The notes beneath the pieces are model-generated. The model ran no database searches. It was not told where the DNA came from and saw only the letters and a program-made list of their open reading frames with translations. This document shows, one piece after another, positions 48,721 to 55,052 of a stretch of DNA of 55,052 nucleotides. Every line of letters starts with the position of its first letter. The first letter of the stretch is position 1. Source of the stretch: a virus; IMG/VR virus record IMGVR_UViG_3300045993_000305, positions 1 through 55,052 of that record; one strand, written 5' to 3'. The position numbers were made by a program, and so were the translations under genes.

Positions 48721-48966
48721 ATGACAACCAGCTCGTTCGCCAAAAAACCTGACCGGGGCGAGGATCGCCCGGCGCCCGACTTCGTCTGGACCGATCACGG
48801 CTCGCTCGTGCTCCTCCGCCCGCTCACCAAAGCCGGCTGGGACTGGGTCAGCGAGAACGTCGACCCCGACGAACCCCGCTGGATGGGACAGATCCCGGTG
48901 TCCGCCAGCCGCGTGTGCCAAGTGCTCGACGCGATCAATGCCGCCGGTTTGCTGTATACTAATTGA
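48721..48966 (+). CDS. Hypothetical acidic protein, 81 aa
   Basis: ATG at 48721. The product MTTSSFAKKPDRGEDRPAPD continues with FVWTDHGSLVLLRPLTKAGWDW, then PVSASRVCQVLDAINAAGLL. The mix of a strand-turn and a closing helix resembles small phage proteins with a D-x-x-H-x-S-x-x-L-L pattern of unknown role. Its last codons hold a TATACT motif, perhaps a promoter for the next gene. Confidence 0.6.
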   Translation: MTTSSFAKKPDRGEDRPAPDFVWTDHGSLVLLRPLTKAGWDWVSENVDPDEPRWMGQIPVSASRVCQVLDAINAAGLLYTN

Positions 48967-48991
48967 GAGCGGTTCCCATCTCCGAGACAAC

Positions 48992-49186
48992 ATGAGCAAG
49001 CTCGTCGTCACCATCGAGTACCCGGACGGATCCCCCGGCAAGGCAAGCCGGCCGCTGGACCCTGAAGACGTCCTGTCCGCCATGCGAGACTGCGTGTTTC
49101 GCGTTGCGGTCGGAGAGTACGCCGCGGTCTACGTCACTCTGGCGAAGCCGCTGACCATCACCCCTAGCAGTCCAACCACCACCTGA
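48992..49186 (+). CDS. Hypothetical small protein, 64 aa
   Basis: ATG at 48992, 25 bases after the previous stop. The product MSKLVVTIEYPDGSPGKASR continues with PEDVLSAMRDCVFRVAVGEY and a Thr/Pro-rich tail. It appears as a beta strand, a helix and another strand. No family is recognised. Confidence 0.55.
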   Translation: MSKLVVTIEYPDGSPGKASRPLDPEDVLSAMRDCVFRVAVGEYAAVYVTLAKPLTITPSSPTTT

Positions 49187-49197
49187 AAGGAGTCACC

Positions 49198-49455
49198 ATG
49201 CGCTCGCTCTACCAGATCCAACGCTCGAACACTGAGTTTGCCAGTCGGGCAGACGCCCTCAACTTCACCGAGAAGTGCCTGACCAAAGGCCCGCAGGCGG
49301 TCTACGAGCCAAGCGAGAACTGGCGCGCGGCTCACGCGGCGCTGTCCCGCGGCTGGGTGTACGTCGAAACGCTCCCGGTCTACGAGAGCGAAGGCACGGT
49401 CCAGCGGTTCATCTCCAACCTGAAGGCGGCCGACATCAAGGAGCTGCGGGCATGA
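49198..49455 (+). CDS. Hypothetical protein, 85 aa
   Basis: ATG with GAAAGGAGTC upstream. The product begins MRSLYQIQRSNTEFASRADA and has a helical first half. A Trp/Tyr strand follows (GWVYVETLPVYESEGTV), then a closing helix (FISNLKAADIKELRA). It overlaps the next gene by four bases. Unknown role. Confidence 0.6.
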   Translation: MRSLYQIQRSNTEFASRADALNFTEKCLTKGPQAVYEPSENWRAAHAALSRGWVYVETLPVYESEGTVQRFISNLKAADIKELRA

Positions 49456-49748
49456 TTCGCCCAGCCGTGTGGGTGGCCCTGACGATCGGCGGCGCGGTTG
49501 CGCTGTTCGCCGCCGGCGCGATGGCCGCCCCCATCACGTTCGCGATCTGCGATCCAGCCAACACCCAGAAGCCCACCTTCAAGGTGCCGCCGGGAACCGA
49601 CAAGCTGGAAGTGCGGTGCCCGGGGTCCAACGTGGTCGTGTTCACCATCGCCGGCTGCGTCGGGCCCAAGCTCAAGAGGATCGGCACAGACTACACGTTG
49701 ACCTGCACCAGTTGGAACGCGTACGAGCTTGTTCCGAAACCGCGGTAG
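49452..49748 (+). CDS. Exported protein with signal peptide, 98 aa
   Basis: The N-terminus MIRPAVWVALTIGGAVALFAAGAMA-API has a positive start, hydrophobic core and AMA-type cleavage site, so the mature part is secreted to the periplasm. It has four cysteines (AICDPAN, VRCPGS, AGCVGP, LTCTSW), suggesting two disulfide bonds. The pattern is a short beta-rich domain. Small secreted phage proteins can modify the envelope or block superinfection; this is inference. A terminator follows. Confidence 0.7.
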   Translation: MIRPAVWVALTIGGAVALFAAGAMAAPITFAICDPANTQKPTFKVPPGTDKLEVRCPGSNVVVFTIAGCVGPKLKRIGTDYTLTCTSWNAYELVPKPR

Positions 49749-49773
49749 ATCCCGTCGGTTGACGACGAAAAGA

Positions 49774-49806
49774 AACGGCGCCTCAAAAGGGCGCCGTTCT
49801 CATTTT
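49774..49806 (+). terminator. Rho-independent terminator ending plus-strand island 2
   Basis: AACGGCGCC (49774-49782) pairs with GGCGCCGTT (49790-49798), followed by CTCATTTT on the plus strand. On the minus strand the sequence after the stem starts TTCTTTTC, so it can stop both converging transcripts. Confidence 0.8.
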
Positions 49807-49832
49807 GGGTACGTTCGTACGCAGTTTGGGTA

Positions 49833-50606
49833 TCAGCCGATCGCGACGTCCTCGCCTTCCGGCGGAGTCGTGGGCGGAGCGACGACAACCGGGGGCGTCC
49901 TTCTGGTGCTCCCCACGTCCACCGTGCCGGGCCTCTGGTTCGCAAACTCCTCCAGCGCCCGGGCGTCGGCCGCGTTCTGCTCCGCGGTTTGGTAGGCCGC
50001 CTGATTGTAGTAGCGGTCGGCCGCCTCCGGCCAGTAGGTGCCCGCGGTGTCATGCGGTCTTCCCGGCTGGAACAGGTGCGCCGTGCCGAGGAATAGAGCA
50101 CCCAGACCCGTCGGGAACGTAGCGGCGCCGCACTGCTTGCTGACGCGGGCGATGTACCCGACCAGCATCTCGCCTCTCCCCGGGTCAGCGGGGTTTGGCT
50201 GCGGCAGCGACAGCGTGTGCTGCGTCTTCGGAATCGTCACGGTACCCGGCGTTCCCGGCGGGACCACGTCGTCAACGCGCCACCCGCCCGGCCCGGCCGT
50301 GTATGTGATCTGCGTCGTCGGGATCGTCACCATCACCGGGGTGGTCGTGCCGGCGGAGCGGCGCTCGTTCTTGCCGTACAGCGCGTAGTGCTGGGCTCCG
50401 CTGGTGAAGTCACCTCGGGCCACCGCTTGGGCGACGTCGGGGTTCGTCCGCAAGTAGTACGCCTCGTCGAATCCGGGCAGCACAGGAGCCGCCACAGGAT
50501 CCTGTGGGACGACGGCCGTCACAGGGGTAGGCGAAGCGGAAGCGAGCGCCTGTAGGGCTTGCTGGAAGGCCGCCGTGATGGCAGCAATTTGGGCTTGAGT
50601 GAACAT
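49833..50606 (-). CDS. NPDV-repeat-containing protein, 257 aa
   Basis: The protein has a helical N-terminus (MFTQAQIAAITAAFQQALQA), then a segment reading DEAYYLRTNPDVAQAVARG...AQHYALYGKNERRS. This matches the YLxxNPDV...HY...GxxExR unit found in bacterial surface, calcium-binding and glycosyltransferase proteins and in some phage proteins. Beta-rich Pro/Thr/Gly stretches follow (TVTIPKTQHTLSLPQPNP), then helices. It ends the leftward lysis block. Possibly a virion or cell-surface factor; the role of the NPDV unit is unknown. Confidence 0.6.
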   Translation of the reverse strand: MFTQAQIAAITAAFQQALQALASASPTPVTAVVPQDPVAAPVLPGFDEAYYLRTNPDVAQAVARGDFTSGAQHYALYGKNERRSAGTTTPVMVTIPTTQITYTAGPGGWRVDDVVPPGTPGTVTIPKTQHTLSLPQPNPADPGRGEMLVGYIARVSKQCGAATFPTGLGALFLGTAHLFQPGRPHDTAGTYWPEAADRYYNQAAYQTAEQNAADARALEEFANQRPGTVDVGSTRRTPPVVVAPPTTPPEGEDVAIG

Positions 50607-50615
50607 GGTGCTCCT

Positions 50616-51014
50616 TTACGCTTTGAGAAAACCGGGTTGGTCGTACGGGATGGGAATGGTTGCAGACTGCTGTGCCTGTAGCTGCTCGATGACGCGGCGC
50701 AGCCTTTCGTTCTCCGCCACCAGCCACGCGTACATCGCTGGATCGGCCGGCTGGCTGACGAAGTGATCGACCGCGGCTGCCGGAACGCTTGGCGCGCTCG
50801 GCTTGCGCTTGATGAGCGCCTGAACGCGAGCCTCGATCTTGGCCAGCAACTCAGGCCGCTTTCGCTTCAAATAGAGCAGCCCGCCCACCGATAACGCGAT
50901 GAGCGCCACGATAACGATGCCAGTGTTATCGTTCGGAGGAGCAACGGCCACCAGCTGCTGTGACCATCCGTAGGACGAAAACGCCGCTAGTGATGCGGCA
51001 ACGATGCGTTTCAT
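50616..51014 (-). CDS. Membrane protein after the spanins (holin candidate), 132 aa
   Basis: ATG at 51014 overlaps the spanin stop (ATGA). It has an N-terminal signal-like segment (MKRIVAASLAAFSSYGWSQQ), a second hydrophobic segment (TGIVIVALIALSVGGLLYL, about 32-50) and a basic tail (KRKRPELLAKIEARVQALIKR). A coiled coil (ENERLRRVIEQLQAQQ) closes the protein. The place next to spanins makes a holin or holin-like role possible. The long cytosolic coiled coil is unusual for one. Confidence 0.6.
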   Translation of the reverse strand: MKRIVAASLAAFSSYGWSQQLVAVAPPNDNTGIVIVALIALSVGGLLYLKRKRPELLAKIEARVQALIKRKPSAPSVPAAAVDHFVSQPADPAMYAWLVAENERLRRVIEQLQAQQSATIPIPYDQPGFLKA

Positions 51015-51397
51015 TTTGACCCTCCAGTCTGAATACAGTGCTCGATCAGTGCGGAAACCGCTTTCGCGTACCGCTCGAACTGCTCGGCGTCGATCGAGAC
51101 AGCGCCGGCCTTCTGGTCTGTGCTTGCCTTGCTGACGTCGATCGGCGTCGCCACCGGCAGCTTGGGCACGTCCTCGCGCGAGACGCACGCCACCGGGACT
51201 GGGATGCTCACGTTGGTCGTGACCGTGCGCGTCTGCACCACCGTCTCCGGAGTGGCGCACCCGACAACAATGAGCAGAAGCAGAACGCATGCCAGCAGGA
51301 CGAACGCCGCCCCAATCCAGCACGGCCACCCCATCGTGATCCTTTCGTTTGCGCGGCGGTCGCTGATCCTGTCGTACATGCGGCGGTCACCTTTCAT
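51011..51397 (-). CDS. Outer-membrane spanin (Rz1-like lipoprotein), 128 aa
   Basis: ATG at 51397 overlaps the i-spanin stop. After a short charged lead, residues 23-47 form a lipoprotein signal with lipobox VVGC (Cys47); an internal ATG at residue 22 (MGWPCWIGAAF) is an alternative start. The mature part is proline- and valine-rich (ETVVQTRTVTTNVSIPVPVA, VPKLPVATPIDVSKAST). It has a conserved Cys-Val-Ser and a short C-terminal helix. Outer-membrane spanins pair with the upstream inner-membrane partner to fuse the membranes during lysis. Confidence 0.78.
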   Translation of the reverse strand: MKGDRRMYDRISDRRANERITMGWPCWIGAAFVLLACVLLLLIVVGCATPETVVQTRTVTTNVSIPVPVACVSREDVPKLPVATPIDVSKASTDQKAGAVSIDAEQFERYAKAVSALIEHCIQTGGSK

Positions 51398-51846
51398 GGC
51401 TGCTTCCTCGAAATGAGAGACTCGGTCAGGATGGCGTCGGTCGCAGATAGCACCTCCTGACACGATCGGTTGGACGCCGGAGCCGCCTTGACCTGCGCTT
51501 GCAGCTTCGAGATCCGCCCCTGATTGCGGGCCAGCTCGCTGGCGTACAGGATGGATTGAGCTCGCGCCGCCTTGACGGCGCCTTCCGTTGCGGCGTTTGC
51601 CGCCTGAATGGCCGCATTCTGTGCGGCGATTGCCGCAGTCGCCGCTCTGGCGTCGGCCTCCGCCTGCTCGGCGCGCGTGGTGGCCAGCGTGGCCGCTCGC
51701 TTGGCCGCTTCGATCAACGGAGCGTCCGCCTCCAGCTGCGCCGCGGCGCCCTGCGCGACGTACTGCCCGGTGAACCCGGTCCATATCTTCATGCCGCCGA
51801 ACGCGAGCCCGGCCGCGAAGAGTCCATACAGAATCAACTGTAGCAT
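51394..51846 (-). CDS. Inner-membrane spanin (Rz-like), 150 aa
   Basis: ATG at 51846 is chosen because it opens the membrane anchor (MLQLILYGLFAAGLAFGGMK); upstream in-frame codons lack a ribosome site. The anchor is followed by a long Ala/Glu/Arg coiled coil (about 35-130) that spans the periplasm, and a C-terminal CQEVLSATDAI end. Layout and gene order (i-spanin, then overlapping o-spanin) are typical. It acts in the last lysis step in Gram-negative hosts. Confidence 0.78.
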   Translation of the reverse strand: MLQLILYGLFAAGLAFGGMKIWTGFTGQYVAQGAAAQLEADAPLIEAAKRAATLATTRAEQAEADARAATAAIAAQNAAIQAANAATEGAVKAARAQSILYASELARNQGRISKLQAQVKAAPASNRSCQEVLSATDAILTESLISRKQP

Positions 51847-51854
51847 GCTACCCC

Positions 51855-53129
51855 CTATGTCTTGTCTTGCCACTGAACCCACGGGGCCGATGCGTCTCGT
51901 CCGGGGTGAGTCTCCAAGTATACTGGCAGGTGCATTGTAACACCGTGCTCAGGATGGGTCAGCCACAGCGCCTGAATGGGCGGCTCGAACCCAAAGTTGT
52001 TGACGTTTGCGTACTCGTCGTAGCCCTTCAAGCTGCCGTTCACCAGCGTGCGATGCAGAGGCATGTACTGGTGCCAATGCCCAAGCAACATGGTGTCGTA
52101 GCCGCGATTGATGGAGCTGTTGCGCGCCAGCTTGCGCTGGTTGCCGCGCGTGATGGGCCCGATGGCACCGATTATGCCGTCTCCGCCGCGGAACTGGTCG
52201 CCATGCGTCAGCAGGTACCTGTGTCCGCACACCGAGAACAGCGCATCCGGGCCGTCGGGGATGAAAAAGTTGACTCGCGCGTCGCCCTCAAAGTGCCGCG
52301 CCAGCAGCTGGTACAGCAGCCAGTCGTAGTTGGTGAACGCCCGGTTCTTTGCCTGCGGCTTGCGCGTAGTGCGGCCGTGATTGCCCGGCACGCACGGCAG
52401 GAACACCCGGCCGAACTGGTCGGCGATCGTCTTGATCGACCAGCACAGCACGCCGAACAGGTCGAGCAGCGCCGACAGCGTCGGCACGTCGTTCGTTTCC
52501 TTGAGCTCCTCGTGGATGTCGCCCGTCACCATGTCTCCTCCGAGGCACACGACGATCCCCGGGTACTTCGGGTTGACGACGTGCTTCTGGAGCAGCTGCA
52601 CCGTCAACGACACCAGCTTGCGCGCCCGGTCGCGGGCCACGCTCAGGTCGAAGTTGTTGACGCCGTTGACCTGATCAGGAAACACCGTCTCCCCCCAGTG
52701 CCAGTCGGACCAGAACGCAATGGGCACACCGGGCAGCGACTTGCCGCGCACCGGGCCCAGCAGCCACTCAGGGTGGGCGGCAGACAGCGCCGCTTCGCTC
52801 AGACCGAGAATCTTCCGCTTGACGTACTCGACGTCGATCGAGTCGGCGCGCGACGCCTTGATCTGTGCGCGCAGCTCGTAGACCTCGTCCCTCATTCTGT
52901 CCAGCTCCGCCGGCGCCTCCACTTCCACCATCGCTACGCGCGCCGCGGCACGGGTCTTTGCGTCCACTTTCGGCGCCTTGATCCCGAACAGTTTGGCCGC
53001 GCGCAGGCGCCCCTCCAGAGCTCCGCGCGAGATCCCCATCTCGGCCGCGGCCTTGATGACGGTGCCGTGCTTTTCCACCTCGGCGACTGCCGCCTTAGCT
53101 TGTGACTTGGTCAGGGGCGTGTTCGCCAT
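51855..53129 (-). CDS. Metallophosphoesterase with N-terminal HTH-like region, 424 aa
   Basis: Residues about 1-60 look like a helix-turn-helix (VIKAAAEMGISRGALEGRLRA). The C-terminal catalytic domain carries all calcineurin-type metallophosphoesterase motifs: SDWHWGE (Asp142, His144), CLGGDMVTGD (Asp199), PGNHGR (249-253), LTHGDQ near 312 and GHWHQ near 353. These bind two metal ions and cleave phosphate esters, often of nucleic acids or nucleotides. The HTH could bring it to DNA. It lies in a cluster with nucleotide-related genes. Substrate not predictable. Confidence 0.88.
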   Translation of the reverse strand: MANTPLTKSQAKAAVAEVEKHGTVIKAAAEMGISRGALEGRLRAAKLFGIKAPKVDAKTRAAARVAMVEVEAPAELDRMRDEVYELRAQIKASRADSIDVEYVKRKILGLSEAALSAAHPEWLLGPVRGKSLPGVPIAFWSDWHWGETVFPDQVNGVNNFDLSVARDRARKLVSLTVQLLQKHVVNPKYPGIVVCLGGDMVTGDIHEELKETNDVPTLSALLDLFGVLCWSIKTIADQFGRVFLPCVPGNHGRTTRKPQAKNRAFTNYDWLLYQLLARHFEGDARVNFFIPDGPDALFSVCGHRYLLTHGDQFRGGDGIIGAIGPITRGNQRKLARNSSINRGYDTMLLGHWHQYMPLHRTLVNGSLKGYDEYANVNNFGFEPPIQALWLTHPEHGVTMHLPVYLETHPGRDASAPWVQWQDKT

Positions 53130-53625
53130 GAGATCCTTGTGTTGGGTTGGTGTGCGCGGTTACGATTTTCGGTCGCCGCACTCGCTTCTGCGGTGCTGCG
53201 ATCTCCATTGTCTTCACGGGCAGCCCGCAGTGCATTGGATCCAGAGCGCACGCCAGCTTCACCGCCTCGGTCGGGCTCTTGCCCAGCGCCATCGCGGCCA
53301 TCGCAATGTCTGCTCCGGTGCCAATCGCGAAAAACTTGTCCTTCAACTTGTCTGGCTCGCTGCAATCTGTGTACACGAGCAGACCGTCAGTCGTGAGCAC
53401 GAGCCCGATGAACGTGTGCTCCTCGTCGAGAGTCATTGCTACCTCGTCGGACGGGCACTCCTTCCGAAACCACGCCAACCACTTGTTCGTCAACCCGGCG
53501 TCGCCCGCCATTCCCACCAGCGACGTTCCGATCTTGAAGATCTTGTCTGCGGTGAAGAACAGGCTGCCGGCCGTGACCCGGCTGTCTCCCGCCATCTCAC
53601 GCAGGTTGGCAGCGATAACGGTCAC
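53095..53625 (-). CDS. HslV/20S-proteasome-like Ntn hydrolase, 176 aa
   Basis: GTG at 53625 overlaps the upstream stop (GTGA). After initiator removal the N-terminus would be Thr (MTVIAANLREMAGDSRV), as in HslV, whose catalytic residue is Thr1. Conserved features follow: AGDSR (equivalent to the Asp of the active site), ADKIFKIG with lysines near position 30, GMAGDAG, LVLTTDGLLVYTD, and FFAIGTGADIAMAAMALGKS. Host HslV assembles as a dodecamer with the HslU ATPase. A phage copy may act alone or hijack HslU. Activity is predicted from residues only. Confidence 0.82.
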   Translation of the reverse strand: MTVIAANLREMAGDSRVTAGSLFFTADKIFKIGTSLVGMAGDAGLTNKWLAWFRKECPSDEVAMTLDEEHTFIGLVLTTDGLLVYTDCSEPDKLKDKFFAIGTGADIAMAAMALGKSPTEAVKLACALDPMHCGLPVKTMEIAAPQKRVRRPKIVTAHTNPTQGSHGEHAPDQVTS

Positions 53626-54011
53626 TGTGCGCCCCGCGCCATTGGAGCGCCGGCCTCTTCGAGCTCCAGCTGGAGCAACGCGAGAGCGCGCCACGCCATC
53701 TTGGCGGAGTGCCGGCAGCCGTCGGTGTCGACGGTCCCGCGCTCCATCAGGTGCCTAACGATCGTGTCGGCCTGATCCATCGACTTGCCGCGCGCCCAGT
53801 GCAGCGGCTCGCCCGGGTTGTGCTGGTCGTTGCCGACCTTCGAGATCTTCGCTATCTCGGCCAGCGCCGCCGGGAAATAGTCGAGCACCCCGGTGCATAG
53901 CGGGATCCCCTTGCGAGCAGTAGCGTCCACCGGCAGCACCGACGCGTCCTGCCTCTTACCAGTGAGCCATCGACCCGGCAGGTCTGCCAGAGGAGTCTGC
54001 TCTCCGCTCAC
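53622..54011 (-). CDS. dATP/dGTP diphosphohydrolase-like protein (DUF5664), 129 aa
   Basis: GTG at 54011 overlaps the upstream stop; the frame is open farther upstream, but that part overlaps the DUF1937 gene. The core reads RKGIPLCTGVLDYFPAALAE, then GNDQHNPGEPLHWARGKSMD, then DTDGCRHSAKMAWRALALLQ. This is the signature of the DUF5664 family, renamed dATP/dGTP diphosphohydrolase N-terminal. It likely cuts deoxynucleotide triphosphates to shape the dNTP pool. In some phages related enzymes support 2-aminoadenine genomes, but no PurZ is seen here. Confidence 0.82.
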   Translation of the reverse strand: MSGEQTPLADLPGRWLTGKRQDASVLPVDATARKGIPLCTGVLDYFPAALAEIAKISKVGNDQHNPGEPLHWARGKSMDQADTIVRHLMERGTVDTDGCRHSAKMAWRALALLQLELEEAGAPMARGAQ

Positions 54012-54346
54012 TGCGTAATCTCGTCGATGAAATTGATCGGGATGCCCAGCTTCGCAGCAATGAGCACCTCCTCGTCCACGCCGCGGCTCTTGTCCCACCC
54101 GTCGAGGCGCAGCACCAACAGCTCGGCAGCGTGCGCGAGGAACGGCATGCACTGCCGCATCCAGAAGTGGTGCGGACGTGCGCTGATGTAATCGGAGAGA
54201 TGATGCGAGTGGGTGATCGGTGAGTAGACCACGAGGTCGCTATCGCGCATCAGCTGCGCGGCGCACTTGGTGACCGCTCGATAGCGTCGGTCCCTCACCA
54301 TGTAGTCAGGATGCGAATACGGACACGCCAAGTATGTGTACTTCAC
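54008..54346 (-). CDS. DUF1937 protein (nucleoside 2-deoxyribosyltransferase-like), 112 aa
   Basis: The protein begins MKYTYLACPYSHPDYMVRDR. It carries VYSPITHSHHLSDY, WMRQCMPFLAHAAELLVLRL and DGWDKSRGVDEEVLIA, the conserved blocks of DUF1937. The fold resembles nucleoside 2-deoxyribosyltransferases and related N-glycosidases. These cleave or transfer bases on deoxynucleosides, so a role in nucleotide salvage or base modification is possible. It leads the GTGA-coupled cluster with the diphosphohydrolase and HslV-like genes. Activity is not demonstrated for the family. Confidence 0.82.
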   Translation of the reverse strand: MKYTYLACPYSHPDYMVRDRRYRAVTKCAAQLMRDSDLVVYSPITHSHHLSDYISARPHHFWMRQCMPFLAHAAELLVLRLDGWDKSRGVDEEVLIAAKLGIPINFIDEITQ

Positions 54347-54378
54347 CAGCCCTCCCGGTTATTAGACGCCAAGCGCCA

Positions 54379-54387
54379 AGTATAACA
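54379..54387 (-). promoter_or_regulatory. Extended -10 promoter before the metabolism genes
   Basis: On the minus strand the sequence is TGTTATACT, about 33 bases before the DUF1937 start codon and just after the endolysin gene. It could drive the DUF1937-to-spanin genes separately from the endolysin. It belongs to the same promoter type as the other extended -10 elements here. Confidence 0.5.
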
Positions 54388-54395
54388 CCATCCGC

Positions 54396-54938
54396 TCAGG
54401 GTTGCAGAACCAGCTTCTGGTACAGGGACACGCGCTCGGATAGACCGTTCAGGCCGCCGTTGATCTTCTTGGTCACGCCGACGAAGTCGAACGCATCCGC
54501 CAGCTCGTTGCACCCGCGGCTCGCCCAGTAGTGGGCGGCGGACAGGCACGCGCCCTCTGGGTGCGTCAGCCAGCCAACGATGTCCTCAATGGGGATGCCG
54601 AACCTGCGCGCCACCGCCTCATGGTTGGCGCGTCCAGTGACTTGTATCAGCCCGTGCCCGCGGTAGCGGAATCCGTCGCCGGCTTGGTTGCCCAGCGTGC
54701 GCGACAGCTCGCTGCCGTTGTCGTACTTCAGCTGCTGCGGGGTCGGACCCCAGATCTCGGAGACGAACTGGAACCGACCAGACTCGTGCGCCACCTGCGC
54801 GACGAACATCGCCGGCCGCTCGCCCGACGCAATAGAGAACGCCGCCATCGCTCGGTTGAGCGGGGGCAGGAACTGGGATCGAATCAGGGGAGGTACGTCT
54901 ATCGCCGCCAGCTGCCCGTCGGTGACAGGAAACCTCAT
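54396..54938 (-). CDS. Endolysin, glycoside hydrolase family 19
   Basis: The 180-residue enzyme has the GH19/chitinase-like lysozyme core. The catalytic AHESGRF (Glu52) is followed by SEIWGP (Glu61), FRYRGHGLIQVTGRANH (90-106) and TKKINGG (156-162). Such phage enzymes cut peptidoglycan glycan strands at lysis. There is no signal peptide or membrane anchor, so a holin must release it. The ATG overlaps the upstream stop by four bases (ATGA). The spanin pair lies farther down the same strand. Confidence 0.92.
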   Translation of the reverse strand: MRFPVTDGQLAAIDVPPLIRSQFLPPLNRAMAAFSIASGERPAMFVAQVAHESGRFQFVSEIWGPTPQQLKYDNGSELSRTLGNQAGDGFRYRGHGLIQVTGRANHEAVARRFGIPIEDIVGWLTHPEGACLSAAHYWASRGCNELADAFDFVGVTKKINGGLNGLSERVSLYQKLVLQP

Positions 54939-55052
54939 TTCGGCTTGTTCGGGATCGACTCAATGGCGTGTTGGTGTGGTTCGCCATCGAAGTTCTGGGT
55001 GATCTTGGAGGCAGACTGCTGCGGCAAGAGAACGTATGGTCGCGGCGTGAAG
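54935..55052 (-). CDS. C-terminal part of an unknown gene (5' end outside window)
   Basis: The minus-strand frame is open to the window edge and stops at 54935, overlapping the endolysin start (ATGA). The visible 38 residues include RPYVLLPQQSASKITQNFDG and end EPHQHAIESIPNKPK. It is too short to assign. Coupling to the endolysin suggests a lysis or late gene. Confidence 0.6.
   Translation of the reverse strand, partial: FTPRPYVLLPQQSASKITQNFDGEPHQHAIESIPNKPK

Noticed and set aside
48953-48960. TATACT promoter-like motif before the gene at 48992
   Set aside because: It is encoded within Leu-Tyr-Thr codons, TG is not correctly spaced, and there is no -35.
53622-54011. Evidence for a 2-aminoadenine (Z) genome from the diphosphohydrolase
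   Set aside because: No PurZ or DatZ gene is present in this window, so the family assignment alone does not support Z-DNA.
1-55052. CRISPR arrays, insertion sequences, integrase, attachment sites, terminal repeats
   Set aside because: No regularly spaced repeats, transposase, recombinase or matching end repeats were seen. The window ends cut through genes, so genome ends cannot be judged.

Overview
The window is part of a double-stranded DNA tailed bacteriophage genome, cut at both ends: a gene runs off each edge. The virion gene set suggests a podovirus: N4-gp56-type major capsid protein, scaffold, portal, terminase, head-tail adaptor, nozzle-like tail protein, beta-helix tail spike, and a block of internal virion (ejection) proteins with two giant multi-domain proteins. 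There is no tape measure, tail tube or sheath gene. Overlapping-style Rz and Rz1 spanins with a GH19 endolysin point to a Gram-negative host. The high GC content and GC-rich codon use fit a proteobacterium, perhaps a betaproteobacterium (inference). No integrase or repressor is visible, so a lytic lifestyle is likely but unproven. No RNA or DNA polymerase is seen; these may lie outside the window.

Layout. 1-3291 (+) is a replication/recombination module: the tail of an unknown protein, a small membrane protein, a PD-(D/E)XK exonuclease, a coiled-coil recombination-module protein, SSB, and small accessory proteins. 3358-41687 (-) is one long leftward block. In transcription order it holds small accessory genes, probable terminase small subunit, TerL, portal, scaffold, capsid, tail spike, adaptor, nozzle, fibre proteins, internal virion proteins with a GNAT acetyltransferase among them, a 2219-residue polyvalent protein, small structural or decoration proteins, and a 1171-residue polyvalent protein with an ADP-ribosyltransferase-like domain. 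Stops and starts overlap or nearly touch throughout, so translation is probably coupled.

41809-42796 (+) and 46796-49748 (+) are two islands of small, mostly unknown genes opposing the late genes. Their intergenic regions share a structured repeat with compensatory base changes. Between them, 42859-46702 (-) carries a 27-residue Gly/Lys microprotein, membrane proteins, three structural-like proteins, a candidate four-hairpin small RNA with its own promoter and terminator, and a lipoprotein. 49833-55052 (-) is the lysis and metabolism block: endolysin, DUF1937 protein, dATP/dGTP-diphosphohydrolase-like protein, HslV-like Ntn hydrolase, metallophosphoesterase, both spanins, a membrane protein and an NPDV-repeat protein.

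Regulation. A recurring extended -10 element (TGNTATAAT or TGNTATACT) occurs upstream of ssb, at both divergent junctions, before the small RNA and before the metabolism operon. This suggests transcription by host sigma-70 holoenzyme without strong -35 boxes. Two bidirectional or convergent junctions carry classic rho-independent terminators. No intergenic gap exceeds 300 bases, and no tRNA, CRISPR array or insertion sequence was found.
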